Shown: piece after piece, positions 17,275 through 24,507 of the stretch
Position numbering within the stretch: position 1 is the stretch's first letter
How the letters are laid out: every line of letters begins with the position of its first letter
Source: Streptomyces sp. DvalAA-14
Lineage (GTDB): Bacteria; Actinomycetota; Actinomycetes; Streptomycetales; Streptomycetaceae
NCBI RefSeq assembly: GCF_900091855.1
Contig: NZ_FMCH01000087.1
Coordinates: forward strand, 1 to 40,550
Direction: 5' to 3'
Length of the DNA stretch: 40,550 bases
The notes under the pieces: model-generated
What the model was told of the DNA's origin: nothing
The model's database searches: none
What the model saw: the letters and a program-made list of their open reading frames with translations, nothing else
Position numbers and translations under genes: made by a program

Positions 17275-18081
17275 ATGGGCGCAGCCGAGAGCGCGCATCA
17301 GCGCTTCGACCGGTGGGCGAGGACGATGCTGGCCCATCACTCCGCCGGCGCCGCCGGCCGGGACGGCTCGCGGGCCCGGGAGGTCTACCAGACCTCCACC
17401 ATGGGAGCGCTGCTCGACGGCGTCTACGACGGCGACGTCACCGTCGCCGAACTGCTGACGCACGGCGACTTCGGCCTGGGCACCTTCAACCGGCTCGACG
17501 GCGAGATGGTCGTCCTCGACGGGATCTGCCACCATGTGCGCGCCGACGGCAGCGCGAGCGTCGCGGCGCCCACCGACCGGACCCCGTTCGCGGCCGTCAC
17601 CCGCTTCTCGGCCGACGTGACCATACCCGTGCCGTCCGGCGCCGGCCGGGACGAGGCCGCCGCGCTGATCGACCGGGCCGTCCCCAGCGCGAACCTCCTG
17701 TACGGCGTGCGCGTCACCGGGACGTTCAGCCGGGTCCGCACCCGCACGGTGGCCGAGCAGACCCCGCCCTATCCGCCGCTGACGCAGGCCACCGCCGGGC
17801 AGGCGGAAACCGACTTCAGCGACGTGCGGGGCACGCTGGCCGGCTTTCGCACCCCCGACTTCGAGCAGGGCATCTCGGTGGCCGGATACCACCTGCACTT
17901 CCTGGACAGCGCGCACCAGCACGGCGGCCACGCACTGGACTGGCGGCTGGACCGGGGCGAGATCGCGGTCAGCACCGCCTCCGAGCTGCACCTGAGCCTG
18001 CCGCGGTCCGGCCCCTTCCTCGACTCCGACCTGTCGCCGGTCGACAGCCGGGCCCAGATCCGCAAGGCCGAGGGCGGTTGA
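17275..18081 (+). CDS. budA/alsD: Alpha-acetolactate decarboxylase
   Basis: The 268-residue protein starts at ATG 17275 behind GAGGAGG. It matches the family along its length: VYQTSTMGALLDGVYDGDVT, LTHGDFGLGTFNRLDGEM, and the metal site GYHLHFLD...HQHGGH. The three metal ligands His206, His208 and His219 have the HxH-x10-H spacing of known acetolactate decarboxylases. The enzyme converts 2-acetolactate to acetoin. It appears intact, while the adjoining synthase is a remnant, so the substrate would have to come from the cell's biosynthetic acetolactate synthase. It is followed by a hairpin at 18082. Confidence 0.93.
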   Translation: MGAAESAHQRFDRWARTMLAHHSAGAAGRDGSRAREVYQTSTMGALLDGVYDGDVTVAELLTHGDFGLGTFNRLDGEMVVLDGICHHVRADGSASVAAPTDRTPFAAVTRFSADVTIPVPSGAGRDEAAALIDRAVPSANLLYGVRVTGTFSRVRTRTVAEQTPPYPPLTQATAGQAETDFSDVRGTLAGFRTPDFEQGISVAGYHLHFLDSAHQHGGHALDWRLDRGEIAVSTASELHLSLPRSGPFLDSDLSPVDSRAQIRKAEGG

Positions 18082-18114
18082 CCGGGCCGGAGCGGTGAGC
18101 GCCCGCCGGCCCGG
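18082..18114 (+). terminator. Terminator after the acetolactate decarboxylase gene
   Basis: CCGGGCCGG (18082-18090) pairs with CCGGCCCGG (18106-18114) across a 15-nt loop, immediately after the TGA at 18081. Confidence 0.55.
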
Positions 18115-18173
18115 CGAGGGGGCCGCGGCGGCGTCAACCCGGGAAAGGACCGGACGCCGTCTGCCCGCCGCCG

Positions 18174-18188
18174 TACGGTGAGTGCATG
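18174..18188 (+). promoter_or_regulatory. Possible leaderless start of the signalling operon
   Basis: A -10-like TACGGT (18174-18179) ends 6 nt before the ATG at 18186, and no ribosome-binding site is present. This spacing is what a leaderless mRNA would show. The -35 region is weak. Confidence 0.35.
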
Positions 18189-19643
18189 GGAACGCATCAT
18201 CACAGCGACGATCCCTGGCGTGTGAGAGTGGACGACGGCGACGGCAAACCGTGCGGCGCCGGCGTGCTGCTGGACGAGCGGCACGTACTCACCTGCGCGC
18301 ATGTCGTCAGGTACGCGGGCGCGTCGCCCGGCGGGACCGCCGCGCACGTGCGGATCAAGAGTGTGGCCTGCACCCCGGAGTGGACCGGCACCGCGCGGGT
18401 CGCGCCGGAGTCGTGGGTGCACCGCAGCGGTACGCGGCGCGGGGACGTGGCCCTGCTCCGGCTGGACGAGCCGACCGGCTGCCGGGCGCACGCGAGTTTG
18501 TGGCGGGCGCCGATCTCGGGCGGCAAGGTGCGCGTCTACGGCTTCCCGGCCGCCGAGCCCTACGGCATCGGGACCGACGCGGAACTGGCCGGCTCCGGCG
18601 GCCGGGAGGGCGAGTGGGGGCTGCTCAACCGGATCCGCACCGGGAGCCCGTGGATCGAGGCGGGCTACTCGGGGGCCGGTGTGGTGGCGCTCGGCGGCGA
18701 GTTCGCCGGCCGCGTCATCGGCATCGTGGTCGCGGACTACGTCAACGCCGGGGCGCGGGCGGCGTGGATGCTGCCGACCGAGACCGTGCTGGCGTATCTG
18801 CCGCAGGTCGAGCGGTATGTGGCGGGCGGGCTGGCCAACCATCTGGGAGCGTCCGACGACATACCGCCCGACGACGTCCTCAGCGACGCGCTGCGGCTCG
18901 CCCTCACCCAGGAGCTGACGCGGCTGCTGGACGGCCCGTGGGCGGGCACCGTCGTGCTGCACTGCGACGTGAAGCCGTCGAACATCATCCGCTTCAAGGA
19001 GGAGAGCGCCGTCGGCCCGCGCGACCGGGTGCGGCTGATCGACTTCGGCTCGGTGCGGACCGTGCACGACCTCGGTCCGGTCGCCGAGTACACCGAGGCG
19101 TACGCGCCCCCCAAGCACCGCGCGCCGCGGCCCGACCCGGAACACGCCCGTCCCACCGCCGGATTCGACCTGTTCTGCCTCGGCATGACACTGACCGAGC
19201 TGTGCCGGGAGCATCTGCGCGACCGCACCGCGCCGGGCGTCGATTCGCTGCATCTGCTGCTGGAGCGGGCCACGGACACCGCCGATCCGGAGCGCAGATT
19301 CGTCTCGGCCCGCCAGTTCGCCGAGCAGCTCAGCGGGGTGATCCGGCAGGTCGTGACGGCCACCCCGGGGCGGGGGCCGGTGCAGCGGGCCTCGGCGCTG
19401 TTCGGCTCGATGACCGACCCGCTGCACGGCGGGCTCGGCGCGGTACGGCCCGTCGGCCACTGGATCACCGCCGGTCCGGGCGCGGACCGCGTCCTGACGC
19501 TGTCCGCGCCCTTCTCCTCGCCGGCGCCCCGGGACGCCGCGGCCGGCGCTGCCCGCGCCGCTGTCCGATCCCGATCACCCGCAGGCCGGCGGCCCGGCGA
19601 CCGGGGCGCTCGCCGAGTGCCGGGCCGCGCTGCGGCGCGGTGA
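18186..19643 (+). CDS. Trypsin-like serine protease fused to a truncated PknG-like kinase (frameshifted, probably non-functional kinase)
   Basis: Residues 1 to about 210 form a trypsin-like domain with a full triad: His39 (LTCAHVV), Asp87 (DVALLRL) and Ser162 (GYSGAG). From about residue 255 the sequence is the C-lobe of a PknG-type kinase: HCDVKPSN (His259, Asp261, Lys263, Asn266), DFG at 286, then FDLFCLGMTLTEL and ERATDTADPERRF. The kinase N-lobe (glycine loop, ATP-binding lysine, helix-C glutamate) is absent; the trypsin part and a short helix join straight to the catalytic loop near 18945-18955, as expected for an in-frame deletion. The last about 35 residues are out-of-frame; the true continuation, a TPR domain, lies in another frame up to 20388. 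The protease may work. The kinase should be inactive. The tight gene row downstream marks it as the first gene of the operon. Confidence 0.8.
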   Translation: MGTHHHSDDPWRVRVDDGDGKPCGAGVLLDERHVLTCAHVVRYAGASPGGTAAHVRIKSVACTPEWTGTARVAPESWVHRSGTRRGDVALLRLDEPTGCRAHASLWRAPISGGKVRVYGFPAAEPYGIGTDAELAGSGGREGEWGLLNRIRTGSPWIEAGYSGAGVVALGGEFAGRVIGIVVADYVNAGARAAWMLPTETVLAYLPQVERYVAGGLANHLGASDDIPPDDVLSDALRLALTQELTRLLDGPWAGTVVLHCDVKPSNIIRFKEESAVGPRDRVRLIDFGSVRTVHDLGPVAEYTEAYAPPKHRAPRPDPEHARPTAGFDLFCLGMTLTELCREHLRDRTAPGVDSLHLLLERATDTADPERRFVSARQFAEQLSGVIRQVVTATPGRGPVQRASALFGSMTDPLHGGLGAVRPVGHWITAGPGADRVLTLSAPFSSPAPRDAAAGAARAAVRSRSPAGRRPGDRGARRVPGRAAAR

Positions 19644-20388
19644 CGCGGACACCGCGCGGGAGGCGCTGGCCGCGGTCGACCTGCCGCAGGGGCACTGGCT
19701 GCGGTCCTGGTACCGCGGTCTGATCGAGCTGACGTGCCAGGACGGCGTGCGCGCCACCGAGGAGTTCACGCACACCCGGCGGGCGCTGCCGGGCGAGTTG
19801 ATCCCGCGGCTCGCGCTCGGCCTGTGCGCCGAGCTGCGCGGCGACCTCGCGGTCGCCCAGTTGCACTACGGCACGGTCTTCGACACCGCGCCGGCGCTCG
19901 GCGCCGCGGGCTTCGGCCTGGCCAGGGTGCATCTGCTGGCGGGACGGCGGGCGGCGGCGGTGGCCACCGCCGAGCGGCTGGCGCCCGAGCCGCGCTTCGA
20001 GCGCGAGGCGGCCATAGCGGCGGTCCGGCTGCTGGTCGCGGTCGTACCGCCGCCGGGACCGGGGGCGCCGGCTCCCGCCGACCTCGCGCGGGCCCGGGGG
20101 TCGATGTCCCGGCTGGAGGTGGACGCCGCCGCGGGCGCGGGGCTGCGGGCGGAGATCGAGTACGCCGAGTTCGTCGTCGCGGGCGATCGGCTGAAGCTGT
20201 CGGAGGTGGTCCGCGAGGTGGCCGGCCATGCCACCACCGAGCGCGATCACACCGCGCTGGTCGATCTGGCGAACCGGCTGCGGCCCGGCATCGACTGGCG
20301 GCAGCTGCGACCGGGCAGGCGCGCGTCGCGCGCGGGCGGCGCCGGGAATCCGGGCAATCGCCCTACGGCACGCCCCCGGGAGCGATAA
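19546..20388 (+). pseudogene. Frameshifted C-terminal TPR part of the PknG-like protein
   Basis: In the frame +1 relative to the preceding ORF, from about 19546, the sequence reads ALPAPLSDPDHP..., then GDADTAREALAAVD, LRSWYRGLIELT, PGELIPRLALGLCAE and GAAGFGLARVHLLAGRR. This is the C-terminal tetratricopeptide domain of PknG-family kinases, beginning with their usual LP-x-PL-x-DP junction. It belongs to the gene at 18186, and one indel near 19530-19548 separates the two. An independent product could only begin at GTG 19747, inside the domain and without a clear ribosome site. It may be a sequencing indel in a GC-rich tract or a real mutation. Confidence 0.8.
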
Positions 20389-20430
20389 ACTCATCATCCC
20401 ACTGAACGACGCGGTCAGGTGGTGCGATTG

Positions 20431-21876
20431 GTGAGCGGGTCTGCGGTCGGACTGAGTTTCACCGTCGAGGTCGACGCACCCGGGGATCTCGCCTTCGAGG
20501 ACACCCGCGCCGACGCCCTGCTCACCATCGGCGCGCGTTCCACCGCGGCAGCCGGGGCCGTCCCGCAGACCCGGTTCGCCGAGGTCCTCATCATGGACCG
20601 GTCGCTGTCCATGGCCGGCCGGGGCAAACTCGCCGAGGCCAAACGGGCCGTGTGCGCGGCGATCGACACCCTGGTCGACGGGACGTATCTCGCGGTCGTC
20701 GCCGGCAACCACCGGGCCGAGGTCGTCTACCCGCTCGGCGGGGGCATGGCCCGGGTCGACGAGGACGTCAAGGCGGCGGCCAAGCGCCGGGTCGCCGACC
20801 AGCTCCCGGAGGGCGGCACGGCCATCGGCGGCTGGCTGACCCAGGCCGAACGGCTCTTCGCCCCGGTGGCCTCCGGTGGCACCGTGTGCCACGCGGTGCT
20901 CTACACCGACGGCAAGGACGAGCACGAGTCCGAAGCGGAGCTCAGCGCCGCGCTGGCGGCCTGCGCCGACCGCTTCGTGTGCGACGCGCGCGGACTCGGC
21001 GAGGACTGGAACTACACCGAGCTGCTGCGGATCACCGAGGCGCTGCACGGCAGGCCCGAGGCAGTGGTCGCCATCGCCGACCTCACCGAGGACTTCATCC
21101 GGCTCATGCGGCAGGCGCACGGGCTCGTGGTGCCCCGGGCCTACCTGAGCCTGCGCCTCAACGACCGTTTCCGGGTGGGCTTCGTCCGGCAGATCCGTCC
21201 GGTCGAGGCCGATCTGACCCTTCAGCAGCAGCGCCGCGGCGGCGAGCTCCACATCCCGCTCGGCGCCTGGGCGCCGGAGATCCGCCAGTACCTGCTGTCG
21301 CTGAGCTTCGAGGCCGCGGCGGTGCCCGTCGACGAGGAGCTGCGCGCCGCCCGGATCGGGATGCGCGCCGAGACGCCCGGCGGCGACCGCGAGGCGTGCG
21401 GGCCGGAGCAGGCGATGGTGATCCGCAGACGCGGCACCCCCGGCCTGGCGACGGTTCGGCCGGAGAGCCTCACCCGGGTGGAGAACGAGCGGGAGCTGGG
21501 CATGGCGATGCGCGCCTGCGCCGACGCCGGGCAGCGGGGCGATCCGGCCGTCGCGAACCGGGAGTTACGCATCGCCCTGGAGCTGGCGGAACGCCTGGAC
21601 GACGCGCCGAGACTCCGGCTGCTGCGGCAGGTGTCGGAGCTCGACCGGGACGGGATGCCCCGGCTGCGCCCCGACGTGACACGGGGCGAGATGCAGCGGC
21701 TCGGACTGGACTCGGTCAAGACCGGTACCGCGCCGGCCGACATGGTCGACGCCGTGCCGCCCGCCGACCGGGCCCGCGTCTGCCGCCACTGCGGCGCGAC
21801 GACCTCCGCCCGCGTCCTCAAGCACTGCGAGCGTTGCGGCCGCCCGTTCGGGGACGAGGTGGCGGACAGCCCGTGA
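20431..21876 (+). CDS. vWA-domain protein with C-terminal zinc ribbon; carries a TTA codon
   Basis: I prefer GTG 20431 (AGGTGG 8 nt upstream) over GTG 20419; this gives 481 residues. A von Willebrand A domain occupies about residues 45-220. Its metal-ion-dependent adhesion site is complete: DRSLS (Asp56), the threonine of GGTAIGG, and YTDGKDE. A beta-rich region follows, then helices, and a zinc ribbon at the end (CRHCG from residue 451 ... CERCG). There is no signal peptide. Such proteins often act as metal-dependent scaffolds with AAA+ ATPases or in conflict systems. Codon 379 (21565-21567) is TTA, so in a streptomycete translation would need the bldA tRNA. The stop overlaps the next start. 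Confidence 0.85.
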   Translation: MSGSAVGLSFTVEVDAPGDLAFEDTRADALLTIGARSTAAAGAVPQTRFAEVLIMDRSLSMAGRGKLAEAKRAVCAAIDTLVDGTYLAVVAGNHRAEVVYPLGGGMARVDEDVKAAAKRRVADQLPEGGTAIGGWLTQAERLFAPVASGGTVCHAVLYTDGKDEHESEAELSAALAACADRFVCDARGLGEDWNYTELLRITEALHGRPEAVVAIADLTEDFIRLMRQAHGLVVPRAYLSLRLNDRFRVGFVRQIRPVEADLTLQQQRRGGELHIPLGAWAPEIRQYLLSLSFEAAAVPVDEELRAARIGMRAETPGGDREACGPEQAMVIRRRGTPGLATVRPESLTRVENERELGMAMRACADAGQRGDPAVANRELRIALELAERLDDAPRLRLLRQVSELDRDGMPRLRPDVTRGEMQRLGLDSVKTGTAPADMVDAVPPADRARVCRHCGATTSARVLKHCERCGRPFGDEVADSP

Positions 21877-22829
21877 ACGCCTTCGTGACGGCCGCGCGCC
21901 CGCCGCGGCGGAGCCCGGCCAGCCCGTACACTCGGCTGCGCGCGACCCACCCGGTCCGGGTGCTGCGCTGGCTGCGGACGGGCGTGCTGATCGGTGTCGT
22001 CGCCACCGCGCTGCTGTACCTGCTGGTGGCGACCGAGGCGCGGCGCGAGATATCCGCCGCCCGCCGGACTTCGGTGGCGGTGGGCGACATCGGGAACGCC
22101 GTGGACATGGCGCTGATTGCGGGACCGGCCCTCGACTCGGCGTTCGCGCACGAGGACGTGCCCCTGACCGGCGCGGGAACGACGTTCACCGGTGCCATGG
22201 CGCAGGTGGGCACCGACATCACCTCGGCGGCCCAGGGCAATGCGGCGGGCGTCCCCGGAGCGACCCAGATCCAGTTCGTGCAGGACCAGTTGGCGACCTG
22301 CAACCAGCTCGCCGCGGCCGCGGTCCTCGACTTCTCCACGTCCAGAGCCGAGGCGGACACCGACGCCCTCAAGGCGCTGAACGACCCGGACGAGACCGAC
22401 CCCGACACCCACGCGGCGATCGCGAACACCGGTGGCCTGCTCGCGGCGCTGCGGGACCTGGAGGGTCTCGAACAGGGCGGGCTGAACCGGCAGCGTGCCT
22501 CGCACTGGCTGGACCCCGGTTCCTTCTGGTGGCTGCTCACCGGGCCGGTGATCGTGACGGCGCTGCTGGCCCTCGCCAGTGCCTGGGTGGTGGCGTCGCA
22601 CTTCCGGCGGATCGTCAGTCCGCTGCTCGCGGCCGCGCTGCTCGTCGCCGCGACGGTCGCGGTCACCGCCGGCGCGCTGAGCACGCACGACGAGAGCCGG
22701 CTGTCCGCCAACCCGCTGGCGAGCCATCCGGTGACCCTGGCGGCCGCGCCGTCCCTGCTCTGCGCCGCGGGGGTGCTGGCGTATCTCGCCTACCGCCCCC
22801 GGCTCAACGAGTACCGGTTCCAGCGGTGA
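21873..22829 (+). CDS. GlnX-like membrane sensor protein
   Basis: GTG 21873 overlaps the vWA stop (GTGA), with GAGGTGG about 10 nt upstream. The 318-residue protein has a basic cytoplasmic start, one membrane helix (about 37-54), an extracellular helical domain of about 160 residues, and three further hydrophobic helices (about 219-240, 248-268, 285-303). This topology resembles GlnX, the membrane partner that links the lipoprotein GlnH to PknG in mycobacteria. The extracellular part (QIQFVQDQLATCNQL...LEQGGLNRQRASHW) looks like a four-helix sensor. Assignment rests on topology and on neighbours (PknG-like upstream, binding lipoprotein downstream), not on strong sequence signatures. Confidence 0.7.
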   Translation: MNAFVTAARPPRRSPASPYTRLRATHPVRVLRWLRTGVLIGVVATALLYLLVATEARREISAARRTSVAVGDIGNAVDMALIAGPALDSAFAHEDVPLTGAGTTFTGAMAQVGTDITSAAQGNAAGVPGATQIQFVQDQLATCNQLAAAAVLDFSTSRAEADTDALKALNDPDETDPDTHAAIANTGGLLAALRDLEGLEQGGLNRQRASHWLDPGSFWWLLTGPVIVTALLALASAWVVASHFRRIVSPLLAAALLVAATVAVTAGALSTHDESRLSANPLASHPVTLAAAPSLLCAAGVLAYLAYRPRLNEYRFQR

Positions 22830-24136
22830 TGCGGGCCCTGCTGGCGCGGCTCGCGCGCTGCGTCCCGGTGCTGGGGCTGCTCGCGGCCTGTGCCGCCTGC
22901 TCCGGTGGTCCGGCCGGCGGCGGCAGTGTCACCATCATGGTTCCCTGGAGCGGCGCGGAGTTCCAGGCGTTCTACTCCGTCGTCAAGCGGTTCGAGGCGC
23001 GCACCGGTATCCAGGTGAATGTCGAGGTCACCCGGGCGACGACCCAGCAGCTCGACGCCGCACTGGCCGCGGGCCTGCCGCCCGACCTGGCCGTACTGCC
23101 CAGCGTGGGCGCGGTCGAGCTCTACGCCGACCGGAAGGCGACGGACGGCCGGCTGCGGCCGCTGGACATCGACCCGGGACGCTTCGTGGCACCGTTCAGC
23201 GGCCTCATGACGGTGGATCGGCAGGTGTTCGCCGTCCCGGTCAAGGCCGACGTGAAAAGCCTGATCTGGTACGACCCCGAGGTCACCCGCGATCCCCCCA
23301 CCACCTTGGCGGCGCAGCGCGCGTTCTCTCCGCCGGCCGGCGCGCCCTGGTGCCTGGGACTGGCGTCCGGTCCGACCTCCGGCTGGCCCGGCGCCGACTG
23401 GATAGCGGACATCCTGCTGGCCGGACCGGACGGCGTCGGCACCTACGAGAAGTGGGTCGCCGGCACGCAGAAGTGGGACTCGGCGCCGGTCGAGGCGGCG
23501 TGGCGCACGTGGGGCGGGCTCGTCCGCGACAGCGCCGCCAGGGCTCCGGTCACCGAGTTCAGCGCCGCCGCGAAAGGAATGACGCAGCAGCATCCCAGCT
23601 GCGCGCTCGATCACGGCGCCCTGTCCGCGATGGGCTTCGGCGCGGACCTGGTCCAGGAGAAGGACTACGACTTCGCGGGCAGCCCCGGCCGTGCGCCGCT
23701 GGAGGTGTCCGGCGACTTCGTCGGGATGTTCGCCGCGCACAATCCGCGTGCCACCGAGCTGATCGAGTACCTGTCGGGCCAGGACGCCCAGACCGCCTGG
23801 GTCGGGCAGACCGCCGGCCACGCGTTCTCCGCCAGCCGCGAGGTGCCGATCTCCGCCTACCCGAAGGGAATCGAGGCGCGGATCGCCGCCATGCTCCGTC
23901 CGGAGAGCGGCCACACCCTGTGCTTCAGCGCCGCCGACCTGATGCCGCCGGACCTGTCGGCGGCCTTCTACCGGGCCGTGCTCAACTACACCGCGAACCG
24001 GGGGGATCCGTCGGGCCTGCTGCGCCAGCTCGACAAGGTCCGCGGCGATCTCGACCAGCCGCAGGCGCCGAACGGCCCGGCCTGCTCCACCCCGCCGCGG
24101 GCCCTCGCCGATGTCCCGCCGGCCGATGCCCCATGA
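22829..24136 (+). CDS. GlnH-like substrate-binding lipoprotein (family 1 fold)
   Basis: ATG 22829 overlaps the previous stop by one base. The 435-residue protein has a signal peptide and lipobox (LLAACAAC), then a solute-binding fold: SVTIMVPWSGAEFQAF, PPDLAVLPSVGAVELY, VKSLIWYDPEV, and an ALDHGALSA hinge. Family 1 extracellular solute-binding proteins usually serve ABC importers, but no permease or ATPase gene is near. It sits instead beside a GlnX-like sensor and a PknG-like gene, so a sensory lipoprotein role is likely. In mycobacteria GlnH senses aspartate and glutamate; this protein looks more like a sugar-type binder, so the ligand is uncertain. The C-terminal 40 residues are proline-rich. 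Confidence 0.8.
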   Translation: MRALLARLARCVPVLGLLAACAACSGGPAGGGSVTIMVPWSGAEFQAFYSVVKRFEARTGIQVNVEVTRATTQQLDAALAAGLPPDLAVLPSVGAVELYADRKATDGRLRPLDIDPGRFVAPFSGLMTVDRQVFAVPVKADVKSLIWYDPEVTRDPPTTLAAQRAFSPPAGAPWCLGLASGPTSGWPGADWIADILLAGPDGVGTYEKWVAGTQKWDSAPVEAAWRTWGGLVRDSAARAPVTEFSAAAKGMTQQHPSCALDHGALSAMGFGADLVQEKDYDFAGSPGRAPLEVSGDFVGMFAAHNPRATELIEYLSGQDAQTAWVGQTAGHAFSASREVPISAYPKGIEARIAAMLRPESGHTLCFSAADLMPPDLSAAFYRAVLNYTANRGDPSGLLRQLDKVRGDLDQPQAPNGPACSTPPRALADVPPADAP

Positions 24137-24145
24137 AAGGACCCC

Positions 24146-24496
24146 ATGTCCGACGCGGTCGCCTTCTCCCTGACCGACGGGACCGTCGTCCTGGTGACCC
24201 CGCCGGCCCGGGCGGGCACCGGCGCCGTGGGCCTCGGCGACCGCCTGGAGACCGCGCAGCGGACCCTGCGCGAAGCGCTGGCGCCGGTGACCGCCGCCGC
24301 GTCCGAGGCGATGGACGGGTTCCGGGAGCTGGCCCACCGGCCGGACGAGGTGGAGATCAGCTTCGGTGTCGTCCTGGACGGCAAACTGGGCGGTGTCATC
24401 GCGAGCGCCAACGCCAGCGCCCACCTGGACGTGACGCTGCGCTGGCACGCCCCGGACGCGGAAGGGCGCCCGGCGGAGCCGGGCGCCCTCGGGTGA
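24146..24496 (+). CDS. Trypco1-like (trypsin-co-occurring domain 1 / CU044_2847 family) protein
   Basis: The 116-residue protein starts at ATG 24146 behind AAAGGA, 9 nt after the lipoprotein gene. The pattern is characteristic: a short beta-hairpin (FSLTDGTVVLVTP), a helical middle (LETAQRTLREALAPVT), then RELAHRPDEVEISFGVVLDGKLGG and ANASAHLDVTLRW. This fold is known to be encoded beside trypsin-like peptidases in actinobacterial conflict-type gene clusters, and here a trypsin-like domain starts the operon. The biochemical role is not established. The last codons lie inside the stem of a strong terminator. No signal peptide is present. Confidence 0.8.
   Translation: MSDAVAFSLTDGTVVLVTPPARAGTGAVGLGDRLETAQRTLREALAPVTAAASEAMDGFRELAHRPDEVEISFGVVLDGKLGGVIASANASAHLDVTLRWHAPDAEGRPAEPGALG
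24464..24488. terminator. Bidirectional terminator embedded in the end of the Trypco1-like gene
   Basis: GGGCGCCCGGC (24464-24474) and GCCGGGCGCCC (24478-24488) form a perfect 11-bp stem with a GGA loop. The hairpin lies in the last codons of the plus-strand gene and 20 nt beyond the stop of the minus-strand gene, so it can end both convergent transcripts. Confidence 0.65.
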
Positions 24497-24507
24497 ACCG
24501 GACGCGA

